From the NCBI RefSeq assembly GCF_046127645.1, contig NZ_CP175919.1: a stretch of DNA of 64,000 nucleotides. One strand, written 5' to 3'. Position 1 is the first letter of the stretch, and the number at the start of each line of letters is the position of its first letter. Made by a program: the position numbers and the translations under genes. This document shows, in pieces, positions 53,787 through 63,673 of the stretch. This DNA comes from Clostridium_F caseinilyticum (GTDB lineage Bacteria; Bacillota; Clostridia; Clostridiales; Clostridiaceae). A model generated the notes under the pieces. It saw only the letters and a program-made list of their open reading frames with translations, ran no database searches and was not told where the DNA came from.

Positions 53787-55802
53787 TTATTTATTCTTTC
53801 CTGATTGAGTTCCGCTACCTGATCCACTTCCTGATCCACTACCCCCTGATTCATTACCAGATCCACTTCCTGATCCGCCACCAGATCCACTTCCTGATCC
53901 ACCGCCAGATCCGCTACCTGATCCACCACCAGATCCACTTCCTGATCCACTTCCTGATCCATTATCCGATCCATTATCTGAATCATTATCTTCTGAATTG
54001 TTATTATCTCCTGAATTATTATCATTATCTGGTTTTGGGTCTGGTTTTGGGTCTGGTTTTACTTCTGGTTTTTTGTATTTATAATAAGATATACTTACAG
54101 AAGAACCCTGTTTTATACTTTGGCCTGCGCCTATACTTTGTGATGCTACTTGACCATCTAAAGATTGATCCTCCGTAATAATAGCCTTTGAGCTTCCCAT
54201 AGACAATCCTGCATTTGCTAAAGCATTTTGAGCTGCATCTATAGATTTTCCTATTAAATTAGGTACTGTTGAGTATTTAATTTCTGGACCATTACTTATA
54301 ACTAAACTAATTTCTTCTCCTTCTTTTAATTCTGCATCTACATCTGGAGTTTGACTTATTACTTTTCCAGCAGCTACATTGTCATTAAATTCATATTTTA
54401 CATTTCCTACTTTTAATTTAAGATCTTGTATAGCTTTTTTAGCAGAATCTAATTCCATTCCCTTTAAATTAGGTACAACTACTACATTTCCTGAACTTAT
54501 ACTAACTCTTACTTCGGAATTTTCCGCTACCTTTTCACCGGATTTTGGATAAGATTCTATTATAGTTCCTTCTTTTTTATCACTCTTAACCTTTTGAGCT
54601 ACTACTAATTTTAATTTTTTCTCACTTAATACCTTTTGAGCTTCCTCTTTAGTAAGTCCTACTACATTAGGTACTTCAACTTTTTTGCCTCCTGCCTTAT
54701 TAAAAGCTAAATATGCAGAAACAGATCCTACAACTAGAAATAAAACTATCATGGCTATTCCTAATATTAATTTTTTATTTGTTTTTCCCTTACTGCTTCT
54801 TTTCTTTTTCTCCTCTATTTCATCCTCTTCATCGTCATCTTCATAATCATCATCTTCATATTCGTCATCATCTTCATAATCATCATTTTGAGCCATTTCT
54901 TTTATTTTATCATTTATAACTGCAGTATCCATTACTCTAGTAACATCATTTTCTGATATATTACTAGATCCATTTAATATATTCTCATTATTTTCTATTC
55001 TTGCTAAATCCTCTTCTAAATCTTTTATAGTTTGATATCTCTTCACAGGATTTTTCTCTAAACACTTTAATACTGCACTATTTAAACTTTCTGGAATTTT
55101 ATCATCTATTTCTCTTGGTGATACTACTTCGTTTTGTATATGCTTTACTGCTACAGATACTGGACTTTCTCCATCAAAAGGAACTTTTCCTACAAGCATT
55201 TCATACATTACTACACCTAAAGAATATATATCTGTTCTTGAATCTACAAAACTTCCTTTAGCTTGTTCTGGTGAAAAATAGTGAGCTGAACCCATTACTT
55301 TGCTAGAGTTAGTTATAGTAGCTGAATTTGAAGCCTTTGCTATACCAAAATCTGTAACTTTAATAATTCCTTCTTTTGTTACTAGTATATTGTGCGGCTT
55401 TATGTCTCTATGTATAATATTGTTTTTATGAGCACAAACCAAAGCACTAGCTATTTGTTTTGATATTCTAACCGTTTCCTTAGATTCTATTTTTCCTTTC
55501 TCTACTATCAGTTCTTTTAAAGTTTTACCATCTACATATTCCATAACTATATAATGTATATTATTTTCTGAACCTACATCATAAATATTTACTATATTAT
55601 TATCTGATAAACTTGCTACTGAGGTTGCTTCCCTTTTAAATTTTTCTACAAATTCTTTATCATTGCAAAATTGATCCTTTAATATTTTTATTGCAACAAA
55701 CCTATTTAGATAATGGCATTTAGCTTTGTAAACTATAGCCATTCCACCTTCTCCAACTTTCTCAAGAAGTTCATATCTATTACCCAATTTGGTTCCTATC
55801 AT
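53787..55802 (-). CDS. prkC: Serine/threonine protein kinase PrkC with PASTA domains
   Basis: A 671-aa membrane kinase that senses muropeptides and governs growth, division and spore germination. The kinase domain (about 9-275) has GEGGMAIVYKAKC, HRDIKPHNILV and DFGIAKA; then an Asp/Glu-rich linker, one membrane segment (KLILGIAMIVLFLVVGSVSAYLAF, about 360) and three PASTA repeats beginning VEVPNVVGL, VVVPNLKGM and STVPNLIGK. The C terminus is an unusual Gly/Ser tail of about 75 residues. ATG 55800-55802 has GGAGAG upstream; the ORF upstream of it is inside stp. It overlaps stp by 23 bases. Confidence 0.96.
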   Translation of the reverse strand: MIGTKLGNRYELLEKVGEGGMAIVYKAKCHYLNRFVAIKILKDQFCNDKEFVEKFKREATSVASLSDNNIVNIYDVGSENNIHYIVMEYVDGKTLKELIVEKGKIESKETVRISKQIASALVCAHKNNIIHRDIKPHNILVTKEGIIKVTDFGIAKASNSATITNSSKVMGSAHYFSPEQAKGSFVDSRTDIYSLGVVMYEMLVGKVPFDGESPVSVAVKHIQNEVVSPREIDDKIPESLNSAVLKCLEKNPVKRYQTIKDLEEDLARIENNENILNGSSNISENDVTRVMDTAVINDKIKEMAQNDDYEDDDEYEDDDYEDDDEEDEIEEKKKRSSKGKTNKKLILGIAMIVLFLVVGSVSAYLAFNKAGGKKVEVPNVVGLTKEEAQKVLSEKKLKLVVAQKVKSDKKEGTIIESYPKSGEKVAENSEVRVSISSGNVVVVPNLKGMELDSAKKAIQDLKLKVGNVKYEFNDNVAAGKVISQTPDVDAELKEGEEISLVISNGPEIKYSTVPNLIGKSIDAAQNALANAGLSMGSSKAIITEDQSLDGQVASQSIGAGQSIKQGSSVSISYYKYKKPEVKPDPKPDPKPDNDNNSGDNNNSEDNDSDNGSDNGSGSGSGSGSGGGSGSGSGGGSGSGSGGGSGSGSGNESGGSGSGSGSGSGTQSGKNK
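53806..53990 (-). repeat. Low-complexity repeat encoding the Gly-Ser tail of PrkC
   Basis: Near-tandem copies of GGATCAGGAAGTGGATC and GGTGGCGGATCAGG variants (minus strand), period mostly 15-18 bases, encode Gly-Ser-Gly runs. Such a tract can gain or lose units in frame by slippage. Confidence 0.75.
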
Positions 55803-56529
55803 ATTCACACTCTCCTTCAAACAAAATAACGGATATGTTATCTTTACCACCCTTTAACTTACTGAGTTCTACTAATTGCTTACAAGTTTCTTCATTATTT
55901 TTTTCATTTCTTAGTAATATATCATACATTTCTTGTTCACTAACATAATTAGTTAATCCATCTGTAGCAAGCAAAACCTTGCAAACTTCATCTAAATTTA
56001 CTTTAAAAGTATCTATCTTTACAGATAAATCTGTGCCTAATGCCCTAGTAATAACATTTTTATTAGGGTGAGTGTTTGCTTCTTCTTTTGTTATTGTTCC
56101 TTCATCCAATAATTGTTGTACATAAGAATGATCCTTTGTTATTTTCTTAACCCCACCCTTGGCTAATATATAACAAGAACTATCTCCAACATTAGCTACA
56201 ATCATGTTCTTATTATTATCTAATATACAACAAGTTATGGTAGTTCCCATTCCTTTAAATTTTTCCTTTTCTTTTGCATAGTTATAAATCTTTGTATTGG
56301 CATATTCTATAGCGTCTATAAGTAAAGTTTTCATATCTTTTAAGTCTTCATAATATTTTATATAGTCTATAGTTTCTTCTACTGCTAATTTGCTAGCCAC
56401 TTCTCCTGCATTGTGGCCTCCCATTCCGTCTGCTACTATATATATTTTAAATCGCTCTCCATAATAATAATCTACAAAGTCTTCATTTATCTCTCTAACA
56501 TTACCTATATCAGATAGTATCCCCAACAT
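55780..56529 (-). CDS. stp: PP2C-family protein phosphatase Stp (PrpC)
   Basis: A 249-aa metal-dependent phosphatase that reverses PrkC. It has LSDIGNVREINEDFVDYYYG, VADGMGGHNAGEVASKLAVEE, ANVGDSSCYIL, TRALGTDLSVKIDT and ATDGLTNYVSEQEM, the PP2C metal-binding set. ATG 56527-56529 has AAAGGGGTGG upstream; the in-frame GTG three codons earlier overlaps that site. It overlaps prkC, the usual phosphatase-kinase pair. Confidence 0.95.
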   Translation of the reverse strand: MLGILSDIGNVREINEDFVDYYYGERFKIYIVADGMGGHNAGEVASKLAVEETIDYIKYYEDLKDMKTLLIDAIEYANTKIYNYAKEKEKFKGMGTTITCCILDNNKNMIVANVGDSSCYILAKGGVKKITKDHSYVQQLLDEGTITKEEANTHPNKNVITRALGTDLSVKIDTFKVNLDEVCKVLLATDGLTNYVSEQEMYDILLRNEKNNEETCKQLVELSKLKGGKDNISVILFEGECEYDRNQIG

Positions 56530-56547
56530 ATTATCCACCCCTTTCCT

Positions 56548-57576
56548 TTATTTTGAAACATAACTTCTTCTTAGCTGTCCACATGCAGCATTTATATCTG
56601 CTCCCATTTCTCTTCTTATAGTTGTTTCTACCCCATTTTCTTTCAAAATACTTCCAAAGGATTCTATATTCTTTGATGTAGACTTTTTATAACTATTTTC
56701 CTTTATTTCATTTACAGGGATTAAGTTAATGTGGCAAAGTTTTCCTTTTAATAATTCACCTAATTTTTTAGCCTCTTTTATAGAATCGTTTTTACCTTTT
56801 ACCAATGCATATTCAAAAGTTATTCTTCTATTAGTTTTATCTATATAATAATCACAAGCTTCCATAAGATCTTTTATTGAATATTTATTAGCTATAGGCA
56901 TCATTTCTTTTCTTAATAAATCCTCTGGTGCATGCAAAGATATGGCCAAAGTTATATTATATTCTTTATCTGCCAATTCTTTTATTTTGGGTACTATACC
57001 ACAAGTAGATAGGGTTATATGTCTTTGTCCTATATTTAAAGTAGTATCTGATGTAACTAAATCTAAAAATTTAGTTACATTTTCAAAATTATCTAAAGGT
57101 TCCCCACTCCCCATTAAAACCACATTAGAAATTCTTTCACCTATTTCTTTTTGAGCTACTAATATTTGAGATAATATTTCTCCACTAGTTAAATTTCTTA
57201 TAACACCATCTAAAGTGGATGCACAAAATTTGCATCCCATCCTGCATCCAACTTGAGTTGATACACAAATAGAGTTACCATGTTTATATTTCATAACTAC
57301 AGATTCTATTATGTTATCATCCTTATACTCAAATAAAAATTTATAGGTGTTATTGTCCTGTGATACTAATTTTTTAATTATTTTTGGTACACCAATATAA
57401 AAATTATCAGAAAGTAGCTCTTTAGTTTTTTCAGGTATATTTTTCATATCATTAAATTCAAAAATAAATTTATCATAAATCCAATTGAAAATTTGTTTTG
57501 CTCTAAAAGCTTTTTCTTCTTTAGAAATTAACCACTCTTTTAATTCTTCTAATTTAAAATCTAATATGTTTTCCAT
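56548..57576 (-). CDS. rlmN: Dual-specificity RNA methyltransferase RlmN
   Basis: A 342-aa radical SAM enzyme that methylates A2503 of 23S rRNA and A37 of some tRNAs. The cluster motif is CRMGCKFCAST, preceded by CVSTQVG; MGSGEPLDNFENV, TLSTCGIVPKI and the C-terminal catalytic Cys in AACGQLRRSY are present. ATG 57574-57576 follows AGGTG; the ATG six codons earlier lies inside rsmB. It overlaps the rsmB frame only slightly if at all. Confidence 0.96.
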   Translation of the reverse strand: MENILDFKLEELKEWLISKEEKAFRAKQIFNWIYDKFIFEFNDMKNIPEKTKELLSDNFYIGVPKIIKKLVSQDNNTYKFLFEYKDDNIIESVVMKYKHGNSICVSTQVGCRMGCKFCASTLDGVIRNLTSGEILSQILVAQKEIGERISNVVLMGSGEPLDNFENVTKFLDLVTSDTTLNIGQRHITLSTCGIVPKIKELADKEYNITLAISLHAPEDLLRKEMMPIANKYSIKDLMEACDYYIDKTNRRITFEYALVKGKNDSIKEAKKLGELLKGKLCHINLIPVNEIKENSYKKSTSKNIESFGSILKENGVETTIRREMGADINAACGQLRRSYVSK

Positions 57577-57587
57577 TTTAGCACCTA

Positions 57588-58916
57588 CTAACACTTCTTC
57601 AATTTAGCTATAAAAAAACCGTCCATTTTATCATTAGGTAATATGGATACAAATCCTTCTTTATGATATATTATATTATCTAAATTACCATAATATAATG
57701 GTTCTATTTTAAAATTTTTATGTTTCTTTAAAAACCAATTTATATTTTCTTCATTTTCTTCCTTATTTAAAGTACAGGTAGAATATAAAAGTACACCACC
57801 TTTTTTCAAATAAGACGCCCCATTATTAATTATCTTTTTTTGTATATCTATAATATTTTTAATTTCTTTCTCATTTTTGGTCCATTTTATTTCTGGTTTC
57901 TTTCTTATTATACCTAATCCAGAACAAGGTACATCCATAAGTACCCTATGAGCCTTTTCTTTTAGTTCCTTATTGAAAATAGATGCATCACCTACATAAG
58001 CTTCTATATTTTTTATACCCAATCTTTTTGCATTCTCTTCTATTAATGATAGCTTATTTTGATGTATATCATAAGCAAATACTTTACTTTTATTATTCAT
58101 AATTTCTGAAATATGTGTAGTTTTACCTCCTGGGGCACTACATAAATCTAAAACTACATTTTCCTCAGTAAGTTCCATAGAAGGTGCTACAAGCATTGCG
58201 CTCTCATCCTGTACGGTTATATCTCCTCTTATAAACAAAGGATTTTTTTCTATATTTTTACCTTTAATTATTTGTATAGCCTCAGGACATATATATCCTT
58301 CCTCTATATTATATCCACATTCACTTAATTTTTCGAAAGCTTCATCATAATCTATTTTTAGATTATTTACCCTAACAGTTATATTAGGTCTTTCATTCAA
58401 CCCTTTTAATATTTTTTCTGCTATTTCTATACCATATTGGCTTATAAACATTTTTACAAGCCACTTAGGATAGGAATATATAAAACTTAATTTTTCTAAG
58501 TTGTTTCTGTGGTCATAAAACTTTTTATTTTTACAAGTTCTTATATAATTTCTTAAAACTCCATTTACTAACTTTGAATATTTTATAGATATTTTTTTGG
58601 ACATTTCTACTGCTTCATTAACTGCAGCAAAAGAAGGTATTTTGTCCAAATATCTTATTTGATATATAGTTATCCTTAATATATTAACTATATTTTTATC
58701 CATAGTTTTTATAGGATTTCTTAAATAGCTTTGTATTATAATATCTAAAGTTTCCTTATATTTTAATGTTCCATAAACTATTTCAGTAATTAAAGCCTTA
58801 TCATTATCTTTTAAATTACTTTTATTTAGCCTCTTATTTAAAACTATATTTGAATAAGCGCCTTCATATAACACAGCTTTTAATACATCCAAAGCTACTT
58901 CTCTTGCATTATCCAT
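57588..58916 (-). CDS. rsmB: 16S rRNA (cytosine-967-C5)-methyltransferase RsmB
   Basis: A 442-aa enzyme. An N-terminal NusB-like domain (REVALDVLKAVLYEGAYSNIVLN to KLVNGVLRNYIR) is followed by the RsmB/Nol1 methyltransferase: DLCSAPGGKTTHISEIM, DVPCSGLGIIRKKPEIKW with the catalytic Cys, and LLYSTCTLNKEENEENI. In an operon with rlmN, a common arrangement. Confidence 0.96.
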   Translation of the reverse strand: MDNAREVALDVLKAVLYEGAYSNIVLNKRLNKSNLKDNDKALITEIVYGTLKYKETLDIIIQSYLRNPIKTMDKNIVNILRITIYQIRYLDKIPSFAAVNEAVEMSKKISIKYSKLVNGVLRNYIRTCKNKKFYDHRNNLEKLSFIYSYPKWLVKMFISQYGIEIAEKILKGLNERPNITVRVNNLKIDYDEAFEKLSECGYNIEEGYICPEAIQIIKGKNIEKNPLFIRGDITVQDESAMLVAPSMELTEENVVLDLCSAPGGKTTHISEIMNNKSKVFAYDIHQNKLSLIEENAKRLGIKNIEAYVGDASIFNKELKEKAHRVLMDVPCSGLGIIRKKPEIKWTKNEKEIKNIIDIQKKIINNGASYLKKGGVLLYSTCTLNKEENEENINWFLKKHKNFKIEPLYYGNLDNIIYHKEGFVSILPNDKMDGFFIAKLKKC

Positions 58917-58936
58917 TATATCCTTAAACCTTTCTA

Positions 58937-59620
58937 TTAATCATTTCGTCTGTTGCTTAAAACTATAAGTCTTAATAATTGTGAGATAGCAGTTAATGCT
59001 GCTGCTACATATGTCATAGCTGCTGCACTTAACACTTTTTTTGCTCCATTTACTTCTTCCTTATATAGTATACCTTTGTTTTCTAATAAAACCAATGCTC
59101 TTTTTGAAGCATCAAATTCTACAGGTAATGTTATAAGTTGAAATAAAACTACTGCTGAAAAAAGAATTATCCCTATTCTTGTAAGACTGGCTGAGCTCAT
59201 TAGTATGCCTATAAAGAATAGTATCCAAGAAGCTTGAGAACTAATATTTACTATAGGTACTATAGTATTTCTTATTACAAGTGGAGAATAACTTTCTAAA
59301 TGCTGTATAGCATGCCCTGTTTCATGAGCTGCTACCCCAATAGATGCCACAGACTTTCCATAATATACATCTTTTGAAAGTCTCATGACTTTTTTACTAG
59401 GATCATAATGATCAGAAAGTTTTCCTGGTATAAGCTCTATAGGTACATTATAAAGTCCTTTGGAATCTAAAAGCATTCTAGCCACCTCTGCTCCTGTATA
59501 TCCTTTAGCTGTTGAAACTCTTGAGTATTTATCAAAAGATGAAGATACTTTTAATTGAGCCCATGCAGCTATAATCATAGCAGGAATCAATATCAAAAAT
59601 GTACTATCATAATAAAACAT
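58937..59620 (-). CDS. Neutral zinc membrane metallopeptidase (YugP family)
   Basis: A 227-aa membrane protein with the zinc motif HETGHAIQH near residue 100 and four hydrophobic segments (start LILIPAMIIAAWAQLKV; IVPIVNISSQASWILFFIGI; IILFSAVVLFQLITLPVEFDASKRAL; end). DASKRAL is the conserved third part of the YugP/DUF family. Substrate unknown. It lies 20 bases before rsmB in the fmt-rsmB-rlmN-stp unit, which is typical for clostridia. Confidence 0.92.
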   Translation of the reverse strand: MFYYDSTFLILIPAMIIAAWAQLKVSSSFDKYSRVSTAKGYTGAEVARMLLDSKGLYNVPIELIPGKLSDHYDPSKKVMRLSKDVYYGKSVASIGVAAHETGHAIQHLESYSPLVIRNTIVPIVNISSQASWILFFIGILMSSASLTRIGIILFSAVVLFQLITLPVEFDASKRALVLLENKGILYKEEVNGAKKVLSAAAMTYVAAALTAISQLLRLIVLSNRRND

Positions 59621-59753
59621 ATATCATCTTTGCTAGATAAGTATTATATAAATACTGATCTACCAAAGTTCACCTCCTTTTATTTCATCATGTTTAATAA
59701 ATTATACCTTTTATGAATATTATTAAACACCCTAAACATACTGAAAAATCACC

Positions 59754-60698
59754 TTAACATTCTCCTATTACTATACCTTCCTCTATAGTATGTCCCTTTA
59801 TATATTCTTCTACTTTCATAGGCTTTTTCCCAGGAAATTGTATAGTTGTAATAGATAAAACTCCATCTCCAGTAGCTACTTTAATACCTTCTTTTGATAC
59901 ATTTAATATAGTACCTGGATTTTTATTTGAGTTTTCTTTTAATATTCTACTACTATAAATTTTCATAATTTCATTTTTATATTGAGTATATGCAACTGGC
60001 CATGGATTTAAACCTCTTATAAGTAAATTTATTTCTTTAGAAGTTTTACTCCAATCTATTTTAGCCATTTGTTTATTTAACATAGATGCATATATAATAT
60101 TTTCACTCTTTTGTTTTTCTCTTTCTATAGTTCCTTCTTTTAGTCCATTTATAGTAGAGACTAGAAGTTCAGCCCCGGTTTCCATTAATATATCATGAAG
60201 TTCACCTGCTGTCATGTTCTCTTCTATCTTAACTTTATTTTTTAAAAGCATATCTCCTGTGTCTAGTCCTTCATCCATAAACATAGTGGTGTTCCCTGAT
60301 TCCTCTTCTCCTTTTATTATTGACCAGTTTATAGGAGCTGCTCCTCTATATTTAGGAAGTAGGGAAGCATGCAAATTAATGCATCCATATTTTGGTATGT
60401 CTAAAACTTCCTTTGATAATATTTGTCCAAAAGCTACTACTATTATAAAATCTGGATCTATTTCTTTCAACTTTTTTATACAAATTTCATCGTTTTTTAA
60501 TTTTATTGGCTGGTATACCTCTATATTATTTTCTAAAGCTACTTCTTTAACCGCTGACATAGCTAATTTTTTTCCTCGTCCTTTTGGTCTATCTGGTTGT
60601 GTAAATACTGCTTTTACACTAAATTCCTCTATTAGTTTCTTCAAAGATTGTACTGCAAAATCTGGAGTACCCATAAAAACTATAGTTGTATCTTTCAA
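59754..60698 (-). CDS. fmt: Methionyl-tRNA formyltransferase
   Basis: A 314-aa enzyme that formylates initiator Met-tRNA. It has IVFMGTPDFAVQSLKKL, CINLHASLLPKYRGAAPINWSII (formyl-folate site), TTMFMDEGLDTGDMLL and a C-terminal domain with IRGLNPWPVAYTQYKN. It follows def by 16 bases. Confidence 0.97.
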   Translation of the reverse strand: MKDTTIVFMGTPDFAVQSLKKLIEEFSVKAVFTQPDRPKGRGKKLAMSAVKEVALENNIEVYQPIKLKNDEICIKKLKEIDPDFIIVVAFGQILSKEVLDIPKYGCINLHASLLPKYRGAAPINWSIIKGEEESGNTTMFMDEGLDTGDMLLKNKVKIEENMTAGELHDILMETGAELLVSTINGLKEGTIEREKQKSENIIYASMLNKQMAKIDWSKTSKEINLLIRGLNPWPVAYTQYKNEIMKIYSSRILKENSNKNPGTILNVSKEGIKVATGDGVLSITTIQFPGKKPMKVEEYIKGHTIEEGIVIGEC

Positions 60699-60714
60699 AT
60701 TAAATTTCTCCTTC

Positions 60715-61158
60715 CTAGTTATTTATTACTTTATCTACAAATAAAATTCCATCTAAATGATCTATTTCATGGCAAAATGCTCTAGCTAATAATCCTTCTC
60801 CTTCTAATACTATTTCTTCTCCTTTTTCATTTAAAGCTTTAACTTTAACTTTATATGGTCTTTCTACTTCTCCTTGTTCTCCTGGAACACTTAAACATCC
60901 TTCTACATCTGTTTCATTTCCTTCTGTTTCTATTATTTCTGGGTTTATAAGTTTTATTAATCCCTCTCCTACATCTATAACTACAGCTCTTTTTAATATT
61001 CCTACTTGTGGTGCTGCAAGTCCTACACCATCTGCACTATACATAGTTTCTTCCATATCCTCTAAAAGAGTTAAAATTCTATCATCAATTTTTTCTATCT
61101 TCCTACTTTTTTTTCTTAATAAGTCATCTCCATATTTTCTTATATTTCTTATTGCCAT
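60715..61158 (-). CDS. def: Peptide deformylase
   Basis: A 147-aa metalloenzyme removing the formyl group from new proteins. The three motifs are GVGLAAPQVG, EGCLSVPG and CHEIDHLDGILFVDK, with Cys and two His as metal ligands. It begins MAIRNIRKYGDDLLRKKSRK. Between priA and fmt, in the usual priA-def-fmt order. Confidence 0.98.
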   Translation of the reverse strand: MAIRNIRKYGDDLLRKKSRKIEKIDDRILTLLEDMEETMYSADGVGLAAPQVGILKRAVVIDVGEGLIKLINPEIIETEGNETDVEGCLSVPGEQGEVERPYKVKVKALNEKGEEIVLEGEGLLARAFCHEIDHLDGILFVDKVINN

Positions 61159-61184
61159 TTTTACGACCTCCTAAAATTTAAAAA

Positions 61185-63386
61185 TTATAACAAACTGTTA
61201 GGATTTACATCTATACTTACTCTTATATCATTATAAACTTGTTCTAGTGAAGTATAAACTATTTTTTGTATTTCTTTCATTATATCTCCCGTCACATTTC
61301 CTTTTAATATTATTTGCCATCTATACATCTCTTTTATTTTAGATAATGGACTAGGACAAGGTCCTAACATATTCAAGTTATCATATTTAGATAAAATATC
61401 CTTTAATATTATACCAATTTTATGTGTATTTTTTATTAACTTATTCTCATATTTACTACTTAAATTTATAAGCAATATTTTTGAAAAAGGAGGATAATTC
61501 ATATCTTCTCTTATTTTTATCTCCTTAGTATAGAAATCTTCATAGTCACCTTTAGCTGCAGAAATTATACTGTAATTCTCTGGATTATAACTTTGTATTA
61601 AAACTTTTCCTTCTTTTTTTCCTCTTCCTGCTCTTCCTGAAACTTGAGTTATAAGTTGAAATGTTCTCTCTCCGGACCTATAATCTGGTAAATTTAAAGA
61701 CATATCTGCTGCTAAAACTCCAACTAAAGTTACATTTTCAAAATCTAATCCCTTTGCTATCATTTGAGTACCTATTAATATATCTGCTTCACCCTTTTTA
61801 AATGTATTATATATATTCTCATAAGCATCTTTAGTTCTTGTAGTATCCAGATCCATTCTTAAAGTTCTAACTTTAGGGAAATATTTTTTTATAGCTTTTT
61901 CTACTTTTTCTGTACCCACTCCAAAATATTTTACATACTTGCTATTGCATTTAGGACATTGTTTGGGTATTTTCATATTCGTTCCACAATAATGGCATTT
62001 TAAACTACTATCTCTATTATGATAGGTTAAAGAAATATCACAATTTTTACATTTAAAAACATAACCACACTCTCTACAGGATACGAATGTAGAAAACCCT
62101 CTTCTATTTAAAAATAATATTATTTGTTCTCTTCTTTGCAATCTTGTACTTATATCTTCAAATAGTTCCCTACTAAATATAGATTTATTACCAAGCATTA
62201 GTTCTTCTCTCATATCAACTATTTTAACCTCTGGCATAGCCGCCCCTTTTATTCTTTCTTTTATAGTAATTAAATCTATTATATTATTTTTACTTCTATA
62301 ATAAGTTTCTAAAGATGGGGTAGCAGATCCTAAAATAACTTTACATCCTTCATTCATACACCTAAGTTCTGCTATCTCTCTAGCATTATATTTAGGGTTA
62401 CTATCAGATTTATAGCTGCTTTCGTGTTCTTCATCTATTATTATAGCGCCTAAATTTTTAAAAGGTAAGAATACTGCTGATCTTGCTCCTATAGCAACTT
62501 TAACTTCTCCTCTTTTTACTCGCACCCATTCATCAAATCTTTCACCATCAGAAAGCTTACTATGAAACACAGCTATATTTTTTCCAAATCTACCTTTAAA
62601 TCTTTCAACCATTTGAGGAGTCAATGATATTTCTGGCACTAAAATTATAGAATCTTTATCCTTTTCCATTAATTTTTTTACTAAATGCATGTATATTTCT
62701 GTTTTCCCACTACCTGTAACACCATGTATTAAAAATAATTTTCTATTAGAATTTAAAATTCTATAAAGAGTTAAGCTTTGATCTTCATTTAATATCTTTT
62801 CTTCATAATCTCCATATAGCCTTTCATTATATCTATTTACCACTTGATTCTTTTGAATTAAGAATCCATGTTTTATTAATGTATTTATAGAGGATAGAGA
62901 AAATCCAAATTTCTTATTCAATATGTTTTTATTATAAACTCCGTCATTTAATTTTATAAAATCATATATTTGCTCATAATTCTCTTTTAAATATTTTCCT
63001 TCTAATTCTTTATATACAAATATAAAATTTTCTTTTTTCTCTTTATTACCCTTTGTAATCCCTGGTGGTATTAGTACTTTTATGGCCTCTAAATATGTAC
63101 AAAGATATCGCTCCCTCATTTGCTTTACAAGTTTTACTCTATTTAAATCTAATAAAGGATTCTCTTCGCATATACTGCTTATAGCTTTTATAGAAACCTG
63201 TTCCTCACAATTTTCATATAAATTTAATACAAATCCATCTATTTTTTTATTTCCTTTGCCAAAGGGTACCTTTACTCTATGTCCTATTTTAATTTTTTTA
63301 TTTAGTTCTTCTGGAATAGCATAAGTAAATAATTTATCTAATTTTATAGAGGAATTATTTACTATAATACCTGCATATTTAAACAC
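61185..63386 (-). CDS. priA: Primosomal protein N' (replication restart helicase PriA)
   Basis: A 733-aa helicase that restarts stalled forks. It has the DNA-binding N terminus, Walker A LIHGVTGSGKTEIYM, DEEH (IIDEEHESSYKSD), LGSATPSLE, and eight Cys in two zinc sites (CRECGYVFKCKNCDISLTYH, CHYCGTNMKIPKQCPKC), then QLITQVSGRAGRGKKEGKV. Start is GTG 63384-63386 with AAAGGTGAT upstream. Confidence 0.97.
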   Translation of the reverse strand: MFKYAGIIVNNSSIKLDKLFTYAIPEELNKKIKIGHRVKVPFGKGNKKIDGFVLNLYENCEEQVSIKAISSICEENPLLDLNRVKLVKQMRERYLCTYLEAIKVLIPPGITKGNKEKKENFIFVYKELEGKYLKENYEQIYDFIKLNDGVYNKNILNKKFGFSLSSINTLIKHGFLIQKNQVVNRYNERLYGDYEEKILNEDQSLTLYRILNSNRKLFLIHGVTGSGKTEIYMHLVKKLMEKDKDSIILVPEISLTPQMVERFKGRFGKNIAVFHSKLSDGERFDEWVRVKRGEVKVAIGARSAVFLPFKNLGAIIIDEEHESSYKSDSNPKYNAREIAELRCMNEGCKVILGSATPSLETYYRSKNNIIDLITIKERIKGAAMPEVKIVDMREELMLGNKSIFSRELFEDISTRLQRREQIILFLNRRGFSTFVSCRECGYVFKCKNCDISLTYHNRDSSLKCHYCGTNMKIPKQCPKCNSKYVKYFGVGTEKVEKAIKKYFPKVRTLRMDLDTTRTKDAYENIYNTFKKGEADILIGTQMIAKGLDFENVTLVGVLAADMSLNLPDYRSGERTFQLITQVSGRAGRGKKEGKVLIQSYNPENYSIISAAKGDYEDFYTKEIKIREDMNYPPFSKILLINLSSKYENKLIKNTHKIGIILKDILSKYDNLNMLGPCPSPLSKIKEMYRWQIILKGNVTGDIMKEIQKIVYTSLEQVYNDIRVSIDVNPNSLL

Positions 63387-63415
63387 TTTATCACCTTTTT
63401 CAGGGAATTTATTTT

Positions 63416-63550
63416 ATCCGATGACTACCCGCTCTAATATTCCCATCTTCTTTAAATTGGGAGTAAAGAGCGACTACGTTCCTGGATAACCATTTTCTAA
63501 GCTTTAGTTAGAGTAAAACTCCCTCTGAAGCTTAGAACTCTGTTTATCCT
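63416..63550. repeat. Folded intergenic repeat, copy b
   Basis: Best-preserved copy, between coaBC and priA. First hairpin: CGCTCT...TCCCA / TGGGA...AGAGCG (63431-63472). Second part: GGATAACCATTTTCTAAGCT with a returning arm AAGCTTAGA (63529-63537) and TTTATCC at the end, so GGATAA and TTATCC close the outer stem. Shares ATAACCATTTTCTAA exactly with copy a. Confidence 0.6.
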
Positions 63551-63626
63551 GTTAATAATTATTTTAAAGCACAATATATAGTTAAAACTATATATTATTT
63601 CTAAGTTTTCTGTTTATTTACTAAAC

Positions 63627-63662
63627 AAAAGAGGCTTAACTTATAAGGTTACTGCCTCTTTT
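63627..63662 (-). terminator. Terminator of coaBC
   Basis: AAAAGAGGC / GCCTCTTTT arms around an 18-base loop, 12 bases past the stop at 63674, with T-rich DNA after it on the minus strand. Confidence 0.75.
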
Positions 63663-63673
63663 TTATTTTAATA

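Noticed and set aside
53783..54025. 80-aa frame rich in Asp-Gln-Glu-Val repeats
   Set aside because: It is the shifted frame of the Gly-Ser repeat of prkC, without its own ribosome site.
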